Positions 38,344 to 49,303 of a stretch of DNA of 64,000 nucleotides are shown in pieces; positions within the stretch are counted from its first letter, which is position 1; every line of letters starts with the position of its first letter. The notes below the pieces were generated by a model. It searched no databases. It saw nothing but the letters and a program-made list of their open reading frames with translations, and was not told the origin of the DNA. Both the position numbers and the translations under genes were made by a program. Source of the DNA: Papiliotrema nemorosa (Eukaryota > Basidiomycota > Tremellomycetes > Tremellales > Rhynchogastremaceae); NCBI GenBank assembly GCA_032158125.1, contig JASKOT010000004.1, positions 806,001 through 870,000 on the forward strand, written 5' to 3'.

Positions 38344-40738
38344 ATGGCGCGCGAGACGAGAACGTCGGCCCGCGAACACACCGATACAGGTCAGTTTGAT
38401 CCACAAAATCCAGCTTATCTTGTAGCTGCCACTGCATCCTCGTCCGCGACCATCAAACGCAAAAGGACATCACGTTCGCCCATCCCTGCTCTACCTTCCT
38501 CTTCCACTTCGACCTCTGGCGCAGGCGCCTCCACATCACTCAAGGTAGTCTTACCGTCCTCGAGCACCCTCGCAGCCAAGCAAGGTTCGAATGATACGGA
38601 AGATGATTCTGCCAACCGGACCAAGAGGCAGAAAATAACAGTAAAGGTGAAACCTGTGAATGGACACAGGACAGTCAGTGGGCAGAGCGACGCTGTCTCA
38701 GCGGAAGAAGCGAATGGCGATGAAGACGTCAAGGGTGCCAGTGGAGATGTGGACTTGGCGCCGGAGGAAACGCCGAAAGGCGCACTGAGTTCGGATCTTA
38801 GAGGTGCTCTAGTCACCGTCATCTCGCAGTATGTCCACATCCCAATGAAACCAAACCAAGCTCATGGGACAGAATGGCGATCGATCTGCCTACCCCGCTC
38901 AATGGTATATTGTCCTTATGGCTCCCACCGACCTTTGCGCAGAAGGATGAGAACACGCTAGGATGGGTTCTGCGCCAAAAGGATCTGACATGGGAGTCTT
39001 TGGTGGTCAGTATCTGTACCGATGGCAGGGTATCAGATTGAAATGCAGGAGCGACTACATGTCTTTGCGGAGAACCTCCTGGTCCCATGTTCCTACCCCA
39101 ACCCAATGCCATCCCTCTCTCAATTTCACCAACCAGTCCCAGCTCTTCCCTCCCATTTTCGACCGCACGTCATCTACAACTTTTGTGCCAGCCTCTACGC
39201 TCTCATGCTACAGATCGAACCGCAACATCGCTCCCGCCTCGATGTTAAAACAGCAGAGCGATGGGCTCTGATGCAAAAAGTGCCAAACTCGCTAAGCAGT
39301 AACACGAGTGCTGGAGACTGGTTCACTGCGCCGGCAGACATGAGATTGACGGATGCTGGGTTAAAAGCCGTGAAGAAGGAAGGAGGCGAGGGCGAGACGC
39401 TATTGGAAAATTTTGCAGCTCGAGGAGACAAATTTGGTGTGTCCAACTTTCTCCGCAAGCAGACCAGGGCTGATGGACAGGTGTCGCCCATCCGGTCTCA
39501 ATGCAGTCGTGGGGGCTGGTCAAAGAGTACCAGGTAGTCAAGCTATCTGACACGGTCATACGGCGGGCCAGTCTCAAGACAGCCAAATGGAAGGAGATGC
39601 GCGCCGCCAGAGCCGGAGGGGGTTTTGGTGGCATTCAACGAGGAGGTGAGCTGGCGCTTGTCTCTCTGGTGAATGATCTGACATGCTAGTACAATCCGTC
39701 TCCTTGGGCGATTCTTCCTGGACACCATCTTTTGCACCTACTTTCGACTCGTCTCGAGCGACGGGAGGTGGATCCTACTATCGACACGTGGCAGCAATGA
39801 CGGAGCGTTCGAGGATTAATACGTACAAGAGGCTAGCCATTGATCCCTCCAGCCAGCCAGATTACGCAGAAGGTTGGGATGGGTCACTGAAAGAGGGCGA
39901 GAGTGGGGAGGGTGCTCACCTGTCAAAGACTGCGGAGGAGGTCCTTAAGGAGAATGCTGAACTGATTGAGGAGCTGCAAGCATGGCAAGAGGATAGAGTC
40001 CGAAAAGGCAAAGACGACGTCCAGCCGGGCAAACGGGAGCAAGCAATCGGTGAGTACCACCTGCGTCATGAGCGCGCCCATGATGCTGATGTTGTAGCGG
40101 ACGCCCTTTTGGATTCCCTTACTACCCTCTCATCCGCAGTCACTCCGGGAGATCTGGTGCCTGAAAGATCTGCGCCAGGTTTTGCACATGAACTTGCGCA
40201 ACGCTTCATCCCAGTCTCGTCACCATCCATCAGAGGAACTCTGGATCCACGCCGCCCGAAAGCAATCCACGATAATCTTACCGTCCGACCCAAACCGATC
40301 GGACAACCTTTGGCGGGAATCAGCGCCGCGTTGGCAGGAGGGATACCAAGTCCTGGTGCCTCCCAACAACAAAGACCCGCTGCATATCAGAATCAGGCTA
40401 CTCCAGTCCGGAATTACAACTACAGTTCTGCGACTCAGAATGCAAACGGCGCCAGTCCCTATCGACCACCAGGGACTGCGTATAGCCCCACACCTACCAA
40501 TGGACCGATATATGGCCGATCTGCGCCTCCCATTCCGGCACCTTCCCCTGTCGCACCTCAGACCACGCCGGGCCTCTCATCTGGTCAATATCATGTCCGT
40601 CCTGGACCCGGTCCTTCGGCTTTGAGGCAGAGTTTCGGACCGGTCACGTCGGGGGCGATGAATGGATCACCGTATGGGCGAAACCCGGCGGCGGGATTGA
40701 TGAGTCAGGTCGGCATGGGATATAGACCTCAGCAATAG
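38344..40738 (+). CDS. Unrecognised nuclear-type protein with internal coiled coil
   Basis: Multi-exon gene. N-terminal 150 residues are Ser-rich with basic clusters (IKRKRTSRS, RTKRQKITVKVK) that look like nuclear localisation signals. A conserved-looking core follows: SSDLRGALVTVISQ-MAIDLPTPLNG, LSLWLPPTFAQKDENTLGWVLRQKDLTWESL, then IEMQERLHVFAENLLVPCSYPNPMPSLSQF, HFRPHVIYNFCASLYALMLQ and SWGLVKEYQVVKLSDTVIRRASLKTAKWKEMRAA. A helical stretch (TAEEVLKENAELIEELQAWQEDRVRKG) precedes a Pro/Gly/Tyr-rich tail. I cannot name the family; a subunit of a nuclear complex is the best guess. Two junctions are uncertain: one around 39000-39030 needs an unusually short intron (about 31-34 nt), and one at 39436-39502 (67 nt) is preferred over a 26-nt alternative at 39480. 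Confidence 0.65.
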
Positions 40739-41510
40739 ACTATGTGATGCTATGTCAAGATCTGAATGACATGACGATGATCACGATGATGGGAACGTGA
40801 CTAAAAGTTCTTGGTATCGCAATACAAAGAGGCGCCGAAAGATGTCGAGAGGCTAGTGTAAACGAAGCGTCAGACGGAGTGGCGATGCGCCAAATTTAGT
40901 CCAGGTACCGACCAATGCCCTCCTTTGCCCCTGAGTGCTCTGCTCGTTACCTTTTCCCTGGGTCGTCGTACCTTTCTGTCATTCCCACCCCTCTGAGCTC
41001 TCGTGCTCCCCGTCGCGCGCACCGCCACCCAAAGACTGCCTTCACAGCCATATAACCTGAACCATGCAACACCCACCTCGTGTTCACAACTTATCTCTCT
41101 CTAGGGTCTTACAAGCATACTCACTTGCCCGACCTCTACGGCAAGATCTGTCACCCCTTTGCCTTGCAAATCACTTTACGGCGAAAGTGAGGGAAGCGGT
41201 CAAGTAGGGGAAGACTACTGAAACTGTGTAAGAGAGAGAAAGGCAAGAGAGGAGTTATTGAGCGGGGCGAAGTGGATTTCCACACGACGCGCGCGCCCAT
41301 CACCCAACGGGCCCTTTGCAGCCCTTGTCCTCCCCTGGCTATCAACGGAGAACTCGTGACTCGCTCCTATATAGTCTCAGATGGATAGATACCCGTTGGT
41401 AGATTGATGAATGTGGCCTTGAAAGTCTTGTCGTTGGAGGTTACTTGGTGAAACTCTAGCCGAAAAGCGACGTGAGCCGGGGACGGAATACGGTCCGAGG
41501 TCACGACATC
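40739..41510. other. Intergenic, long promoter of the Zn2Cys6 gene
   Basis: About 770 bp. A pyrimidine-rich stretch lies at 40940-41010. No coding signal seen. Long leaders are common before fungal transcription-factor genes, so part is likely 5' UTR. Confidence 0.5.
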
Positions 41511-44453
41511 ATGGACGGTTATACTCCTCCCTCATTCACTAATCTCCCTCCTATAACCTCGTCATCTCCATCTGCCATCTCGCCATATACATCACTCAGC
41601 GACCAATCACTACATCCACTACACCCAGGAGAATACCGTACACCTCAACTGGGATATAACCAATTGCGCCAGCACGCCGATCCCAACTTGATCATCCCTC
41701 GGCCTCACTCACAACCTCACCTCGCATACTGGCATCAATCTTCCCCTTCACCTTATTCGCCCAACCTGATTCAATCAAGCTTTCCAACCACGTCGACATA
41801 TCATGCTCCAGATGGGCTATTGCATGGATCGCCCCAATCCATGTATGCTCCTCTGCCCAGACGAGCGAGCGAGGTAGCATTCGCAACTCATCCCTCGGCA
41901 GTGGGTGTGGACGCTGGCGAAGGCGAGGAGTTGGCACTAAAGGGGAAGAAGAGCAGAGGCGGCAGCGACGACTCGGTGAGGAAGAGGAAGAGGGCCAGTC
42001 TCCCCGTCAATTCTGTCAAAGAGGAAGGAGGGTCGGAAGGCAGAGGAAATTCGAGCGGAGATATTCCCGGCATAGGCGGAGCTGTCAGGTCCGCAACAAT
42101 GGGTGCATCTGCAGGCACATCGAGTCTGTCACATCAGACGACGGGTCTGAGTGAGGACGAAGAACAGCCTATGAACGGTAAAGCGAAAGGACGTAGTGCC
42201 AGTGGGAGTCTACCCAACCTCACCAGTGAGTTGCGAGACGGACGTTTTTCACAAATCCTAATGTCCAGGTTGCGAGGCGTGTCGCAAGGGGAAGTGAGTC
42301 ACCCCATGAGCTCAGGATACTGTACGGAACTGTCACTGACATCTAGACGCCGATGCGAACCATCTCCGCTGGTTCCACCGACTCATCCGGATGCTGCAAA
42401 ATTGCCGTGTGCGAGGTGTAGACGATTTGCCCTGGAGTGTGTCCGTGTGAAAGTTCAAAGACGGAAAGGTCCCCCACCCGTGTAAGTCGATCGTGTCATC
42501 GAGGTGCTCGTTTGCTGATCTGTGTGTTCTTCCCACATGTTCCGACCTACAGTGATCTAAGGTGAGCGCGACTGGACCTTTGCGTATAGTCAACTGACTC
42601 GTAGCGCTGTGTCAGATGCCCTTCATGGCTACGCGCCAGGTAACAACACCACGTCTCGCGACAATAGCATTTCAGAACAACAAAACAGACCACCATCGCG
42701 ACGAACTTCCTCTGGCCATGCGTTACACCCAGATTCGAGCGAAGGGGGAAGCCTGCCATCGTCAGCTTTTCCCCTTCTTGCCGTTTCGCCATCGCTTAGC
42801 ACCGGACTTTCGATGCCTGATAATCTGGATCAAGTCATCTCCGGTCCGGTCATCGACAACATCATCAACCTATTCTTCGACTACGTCTATCCCCTGACGC
42901 CGTGTCTACACAGACCCACGTTCATTGCGAACTTGACTGCGCGAAGAGATAAGACGGATCCAGTTTTCTTTGCGCTTGTTTTGACAGTCATCGCCTCGAC
43001 GCTAGTACAGGTTCCGCGAAGTCTGGTGAACCTGGATAAATCCGAGGTCGAGTCGCTGGTAAGGCGTTGTGTACGAGTCGCCCGATCAAAGGTGGCATAC
43101 ATTTTTGAGGTGGGTAGGGCTGCTTTGGATTCGACTGATCATCAGGAACCGGGTCCCGTTGTGAGCACGTACGTCGTGATATGCTATCTCGAGGGAATCG
43201 CCCATCTTTTCCTGGGGAACAACACTGCGCATGTTATAGCGACCGCTCAGGCAAATCAACTGGCGCTAGCCTTGAGACTGAACGAGGAGACGGTGAGTAT
43301 AAATACCTGCTGTAGCCGGTCCTGACCTTGCAGAGTTATGATGGGCTCGATCCAATCGAGTCTGAGATCCGAAGGAGGATATATTGGGTGGGTGTAGATT
43401 TACGACTAGACTGACAAGCAGCTCCTCTTCCAAGCAGACAAGAGTACAGCCTGTACGCGTGCCAGGACAATCAATCTGCGTCTGGAGGATGCCTCTGTGA
43501 GCATGATGCATGGTGGCGATTCTGATGGACCAGGCACTTCTTCTTCCCACTGAAGTGGACGATGAGCAGATCACAGCAAATGGTATTCTGCCTCAGCCTT
43601 TTGGCAGGACATCCCTTATTGCGGGGTTCAACATCAACACGAATTTATTCCGCATTCTCAACGATGCACTTCTTCTACAACGCCGTCGAGGCTCCCCGAC
43701 GGTCGACAACATACTAGCCGACCTCAACAACGTGAATGTGTTACGGGAAAAAGTAATGCAGACTACGCTCGAAGTACCCGACGCGCTACAACTTCGTACA
43801 GCGTATGACTCTCGAATTGCCAGTCCTGCTCTCGATTGGGAGCACAAGCTGCAAGAGCGGTTTCTCAATTACTTTCAACAGCCCATCGAAACAAGTCATG
43901 CTTTGAACAGCTTTTTGGTCATGCAGGTGAGTCAGCGTGATCGTGCGAGAGACTCTTTTCTAACGCGCCAGGGCAACATCTTAGTCACTCAACACCTCGT
44001 CCGCTTGGTGCTGTTGCAGACTCGAGAGCACCTCTTGTCACAACTGTCTGCGTTAACGCAGATGCCGCTGCAGCAGGTCATGGGGATGGCAGGAACGGAA
44101 TCGCTGGAAGCGGCGGAAGATATCGCATGTGCGCTGCTGGATGGACTGAACAGCCTACCGGTGGAATGCGTTGCTACCAATGGACCTTCGCTCGTGCAGA
44201 AAGGTAAATGGAGGCTATAGCCCTAGCGATCTGGGGGATCTAGGCTGATGAGTAGTACGATTTGTTGCCATAAGGCTCATGGAGTGTTCAACCGAACCAT
44301 CACCTTCCACAGAGAGAGCGTGAGCACTCCAACTTCCAAAGCTCGGGTCATGCTGACATCGTATCTAGGCAAAAATTGTTGATGCAGTTTTTGTCGGTGT
44401 TGAGCGTAATTGAAGGAATGTTCACTTTCGGACGGGACATTTCTGCCGAGTAG
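41511..44453 (+). CDS. Zn2Cys6 transcription factor with fungal-specific regulatory domain
   Basis: Starts at the ATG giving MDGYTPPSFTN. The first 250 residues are Ser/Pro-rich with basic runs (VRKRKRAS). The zinc cluster appears only after splicing: CEACRKGK-RRC then 17 residues, then CARCRRFALEC, i.e. C-x2-C-x6-C-x17-C-x2-C-x6-C. An intron interrupts the motif between GK and RRC. The middle-homology region follows: NLFFDYVYPLTPCLHRPTFIANL, VFFALVLTVIASTLVQVP, LEGIAHLFLGNNTAHVIATAQANQLALALRLNEE, LDPIESEIRRRIYW, and the helical C-terminal part to GRDISAE. It is a DNA-binding regulator acting in the nucleus; targets cannot be told. A 9-nt exon (42553-42561) may lie after the zinc cluster. The last two exons (from 44268) extend it beyond the stop seen without splicing. 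Confidence 0.88.
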
Positions 44454-45183
44454 GAATAGGCTGCCAGTCGATTGGAGACCCGGCACGCGCTGTATAACGA
44501 GCAGGCGGTCACCCGAAGAACCGGATTTTGGAGATCTGAAGGGTTTTGGTCGGACGTAGGAGATGAGCTCACGTTCAACGGACAATAGGGACATCGGAGA
44601 ATCGCGGACATTACATCCTAATGCTGGCTAGTTTGAGGGTCAGTTCTATGTACTGCTTTGTACTCGAGTAAGAGCTGTTGGGAGCGCTTGCAAATGGACC
44701 GTGTGGTTTTTGCTACTCGTAATTGACGTTTTTCACGCGAGCCGGTTATGTCGGTGCGAAGGCCGAAATTCAGGAACGAACCGCACCGGAATCTGACGCG
44801 ATCAAGTTTTCGATCACCCCGGGCTCACCACAGCATACATTCCGCTCACTCCGCGCTACCATGGTGACACTGTGCGGGGCTTCTCGGTCTCGTAGCTGAT
44901 GATTACCGAGGTCAAGCAGACTATGCACAAGGTGGAGAGTAGATGGGCTGTATAAATAGTCAAACATCCACAATGCCCGAGGCAGCATGTGATGCGCAAA
45001 AGACTAATAACCCTCGTCCTTACCTTTACGGCACTCCATATCATTTCACCCATTAAAAGCATAACCGACCAACCCGACTCTCTCTCATCTTGGATTCGGA
45101 CCGATTCTTATTCATCTGCAACCAAGTGGATCCGGTCAGTATACGCAAGAAAAGAACGGTGTCGAATCGTCCACAAATCACGG
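44454..45183. other. Intergenic and leader before the MFS transporter
   Basis: About 730 bp. It contains a TATAAATA element at 44951. Between 44992 and 45183 the frame of the transporter is open and could add 64 residues, but these lie just after the TATA element and look unlike the family. Confidence 0.55.
44951..44958 (+). promoter_or_regulatory. TATA box (TATAAATA)
   Basis: A perfect TATAAATA, 233 bp upstream of the preferred transporter start. Transcription would begin near 44980-44990, giving a leader of about 200 nt. That argues for the ATG at 45184 over the one at 44992. Confidence 0.5.
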
Positions 45184-47175
45184 ATGGTCATCTCGAAAAC
45201 GGACAAACCCATACATCTCGACAGTGACCCCGTGGCTTCTTCGCCCGACATGGCGGAAAGGGCGGGGCAAGCAGAGGGGGTGTCTAGTCCTGGAGTCGGG
45301 TCAATCATGGACGATCAGACTTTCAAGAATGGGCCTATGCTCAACCTCGGTGCGATGGGACATGATAGTCTGGAGAGGCAGATTACCGCTATCCAGGCGA
45401 TACGCACACATTGGAGAGCTTTCGGATGGTGCATGTAAGTACAAGTCTCACTCGGCAGGGAGACAACGCAAGCGATGGGACCTGATGGCAGGTTTATATG
45501 CGTGGGAGGTCTATTATGGGGTTATGATGCTCAAGTAAGCGGTGGAACGCTGTCTATACCGGCTTTCAGGCGTGATTTCGGGTACGAATTTGACGATAAC
45601 TGGGTACTTCCCGCACGATGGCAGAGCGCTTTCAATTCTGCTTCTTCCATTGGAGGGCTATTCGGTGCGCTCGGAGTAGGGTACATGGCTGATAAGATTG
45701 GGTCAGTGGACAAAAACTCCAAGGCGAGGTCTGGCTGATGTAATAGAAAAAGAGCGACAGTCGCCATTGCTTGTCTGATCACTATTGGCTCGGTCTTCAT
45801 TCAATTCTTCACACCGGCCCATGTCAATGGCATGCTCTTGACGGGAAAGCTGTTGAATGGAGTTGCGTTGGGAATGTTCGTTGCGGTCGCAGCAGGATAC
45901 TGCTCTGAGGTCTCCCCTCTTGCATTGAGGGGCATCACTACGGGAAGTGTCAATCTGTGGATCGTTCGTGAGTACGAGTGCTCAAAGGGGTTTTGCGCCC
46001 CGCAGATCTGATACATAGTGGGGCAGTTCTTGTCAAACTGCGTTATTGAAGGCACGGGAAGCAGGTCAGACAAGTATGCTTATCGCATCCCATTGTAAGC
46101 GAAACCCCAGGTGAAGTGATGCGACTTGACAAGTAGTGCGATGCAGTGGATCTTTCCTGCGATCCTGCTGGCCGGCTTGCCTTTCGCTCCTGAATCACCC
46201 TGGTACCTCGTGAGGAAGGGACGAACCGAAGCAGCTTGCAGCGTACTCGTACGCCTCAACGGACCAAACACCAACGTGGATCAGCTGATACATGACATCC
46301 GTGAGACTATCGACATTGAAGAACGGAATGCCGCTTCGTCGACCTATGCCGATTGCTTCCGAGGTTCAAATCGGCGAAGGACGATCATCGCCTGTATGGT
46401 ATTTATCCTGCAACAAACCGCTGGGGTAGTCTTTGTGCTTGGTTTCAGCAGCTATTTCTTCCAGTTGGCGGGATTTAACGCGAGAAATTCGTTCAGACTG
46501 GGTGTCGGAGTCACAGCGATCGGAATTGTGGGCAACGTTGTTTCTCTCAGCTCGGTCAATTGGTTCGGAAGAAGACCAATCTTCTTCTGGGGTATGATTG
46601 GGTGTACAGTGGTGAACCTGATCGTGGGATTTTCTTCTCTCGCGCACACCTCTGCAGCAAGATGGTCAATGGCTTCATTTGTGCGCATGCCACAGCGGAA
46701 ACATCGGGAAAAACTGACAACCAGACGATCATCTACAACTTTGTGTACCAAGTCGGGATTGGACCGCTAGGGTATGTCATCTTTGCAGAAGTTGGATCGG
46801 CAAAACTACGATCAAAGACGGTCGGTATTGGACTTTGCGTCAATCAGATCTGCGGCTGCGTAGCAAACGTCGTGATCCCGTGAGTTAGCCTTCTGCTTGG
46901 ACCCCCTAGCTGACTCTATAGCTACCTCGTCAACCCGGATGAGGCGGATCTGGGAGGTAAAGTGGGGTTCATCTTCGGCGGGTTGGGAGCTATAGGAACC
47001 GTCTGGACTTGGTTCTTCATCCCCGAGACTAAGCATCGAACAGTCGACGAGTGAGCTGACAGCTCTTTGGGGCACCCTGGCTGATGGCCTTAGGCTTGAT
47101 GCCCTGTTCGAAGCTAGAGTACCGCCACGGAAGTTCGCAAAGACAGAGATAGCAGAAGGAGCCGCCGTTGTGTAA
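45184..47175 (+). CDS. MFS sugar transporter
   Basis: Eight exons. It is a plasma-membrane proton-sugar symporter or facilitator of the fungal hexose/alpha-glucoside group. Motifs: FGWCM-FICVGGLLWGYDAQVSGG in TM1; GGLFGALGVGYMADKIG-KR, the GxxxD(K/R)xGRR-type loop after TM2 (here ADKIGKR); GMFVAVAAGYCSEVSPLALRG, the (A/G)xYxxE.xP..xRG signature; FAPESPWYLVRKGR, the PESPRWL-type motif, followed by the large cytosolic loop; QQTAGVVFVLGFSSYFF in TM7; and the C-terminal FFIPETKHRTVDELD, the PETKG-type motif. The seven introns all restore conserved segments. The start at 45184 (MVISKTDKP) gives an N-terminal tail typical for the family. Confidence 0.9.
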
Positions 47176-47573
47176 GATAGCTTCGCATATGTCTCTTGAG
47201 CGATTATTTCAGTTTGTACATGCCACCCTGTTCCTTGTATATAGGCCTTTGCATTGGTGCCATGAGCGATGTTGGATGTGACTCTCTGGGCCCCCGGGCG
47301 GAGATCGCGTTGTCCTCCGCGCGTCGCGCGTTGAAACATTGGTGGGTGGCTCGCGACTTTTATGGGACGATTGTTTTCGAAAGGGGGGGAGCCATTGCAT
47401 CGTCTGATATCTACTCTTCTCGGCTCATCTTTGCTGTATCTAGTCTCTTCCATACTCGTCTCTCTCAAAAATTACTGAACAAGGTGAGTTGCCCGCTTGA
47501 TTACCATGGAGGAATGGCTCGCTCACGCATTGTCCCTCATTTTACCGACTGGCTCTATTCCCCAAAACTACAG
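47176..47573. other. ERG6 promoter and probable 5' UTR intron
   Basis: About 400 bp. A donor (GGTGAGT at about 47483) and an acceptor (AACTACAG ending at 47573) frame a likely 5' UTR intron, with the ERG6 start codon directly after the acceptor. No other feature. Confidence 0.5.
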
Positions 47574-48956
47574 ATGCCTGAACTTCGAAAAGCCGACCGG
47601 GTCAACAACTACACCAAGCAATGGGAGAAGGATGCCAAAGACGATAACGAGACCCATATGCAGGCGCGTCTTGACAACTACACTGAGCTGGTCAACGGTG
47701 AGCGAGCCTGATATCACACCAGACGGTCAAAGCTCATCTCTAGGTTACTATGATGGTGCCACCGAGCTGTACGAATACGGTTGGGGTGAGTGATGAGGCT
47801 TGAATCATCCAGGATAAGAACTGACCATGTAGGAGAATCGTTCCACTTCTGCCGATTCTACCCCGGAGAGGCTTTCCTCCAAGGTGTAAGTTCACATCGA
47901 CTACACGCAAACTCATGCCCAGTTGGCTCGACATGAGCACTACCTCGCCTTGAAGATGGGCTTGAAACCTGGTATGCGAGTCCTTGATGTCGGATGCGGT
48001 GTGGGTGGTCCAGCCCGTGAAATCGCTCGATTCTCCGATGTCAACATTGTCGGTTTCAACAACAACGATTTCCAAATTCAACGAGGAAATCAAAAGACGA
48101 GAAAGGCAGGTCTGAGCGACAAAGTCTCCTTTGCCAAGGGAGACTTCATGCAACTTTCCAAGCAATTCGGAGAGAACAGCTTTGACGCTAGTGAGTTTCT
48201 TGGGTGTTGTCGCTAGCTCCTGTGTTATTAGAGGTCGTTGACGTGTAGTTTACGCTATTGAGGCTACTTGCCACGCGCCCAGCTTTGAGGGTATCTACGG
48301 GGAGATCTACAAGTGCTTGAAACCCGGAGGAGTCGTGAGTCTCGCAAAAGCGCGAGCGGGATGGTTATTGACCTCTTCAGTTCGGTCTGTACGAGTGGTG
48401 TATGACCGACGCTTGGGACCCATCCAACCCGGAACACAAGGCCGTCTCTCACGGTATCGAGGTGAGCGGATCTGACATACAGTGAACTGCGCTTATACCA
48501 GGTCGGAGATGGTATCGCTGAGATGAGAAGCTATGAGGCTGCTCGAAAGGCTATCAAGACGGTCGGTTTCGAGGTTCTCCACGAAGAGGACCTTGCCGAG
48601 CGAGATGACAAGGTCAAATGGTACACGCCTCTCGAGGGTAACATCTTCAAGGCTCAGACTCTTTGGGACGGTCAGTCGCACTCCTGCCGGATAGATCTTG
48701 TACTCACGAATGTAGTCTTCACAGTCTGGCGAATGTCGCGAATGGGTAAATTCGTGACCCAGAACGCTCTGTGGGGTATCGAGAAAGTTGGGCTTGTGCC
48801 CAAGGGTACTTACGACGTCGGAGAGAGTTTGATCAAGGCTCAGTTGGCCTTGGTCAAGGGTGGTCAAACAAAGCTTTTCACGTGAGTTGTGTCACCGCCA
48901 CTTAGCTAACGGACAGCCCCATGGCCATGTGGGTGCTGAGGAAGCCCGAGAACTAG
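47574..48956 (+). CDS. ERG6: Sterol 24-C-methyltransferase
   Basis: Nine exons. The enzyme adds the C-24 methyl group to zymosterol or lanosterol with SAM, a late step of ergosterol synthesis at the ER and lipid droplets. Motifs: [41 protein letters not shown] (sterol C-methyltransferase signature), [17 protein letters not shown] (SAM motif I), [45 protein letters not shown], and the C-terminal [14 protein letters not shown]. The start codon sits immediately after a splice acceptor, which fits a 5' UTR intron. Homologues have about 20-40 more residues upstream in yeast, but no in-frame coding exon is visible upstream here. Confidence 0.95.
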
Positions 48957-49303
48957 TAGACTCACCTGCGGAGAATGTCATAGAAAGACCCGGTGGACCT
49001 GGAAATGATTGCATGGGTTCCGGTGTATCGGGGATTATAGTGATCGCATGCATTGGACTAAACACGGCAGAAGAGCGAGATCGGCGTGGCGTATGAGGCG
49101 CGATCCGTGGGTGGATTGAAAATCTGACCAGAGCGCTGATTTGCCTAGATTTGTCGTGCATCCGCCGAAGCTGCCAGCCACTCATACTTTGCTGACTTGC
49201 AATTGTTGACGCTGATGATCTTGATACGCTGACCTGTTCAAGCGAGCATTTTGGCGTTCGAATCAACGTTGCCTAGTGCACTCTTTGCTGGGCCATCAAG
49301 CGA
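48957..49303. other. Intergenic, ERG6 to Ser/Pro-rich gene
   Basis: About 350 bp. Nothing recognised. Confidence 0.5.

Noticed and set aside
44992..45183. Upstream start of the MFS transporter at 44992
   Set aside because: It lies about 40 bp from a TATA element and encodes a segment unlike the family; the ATG at 45184 is preferred.
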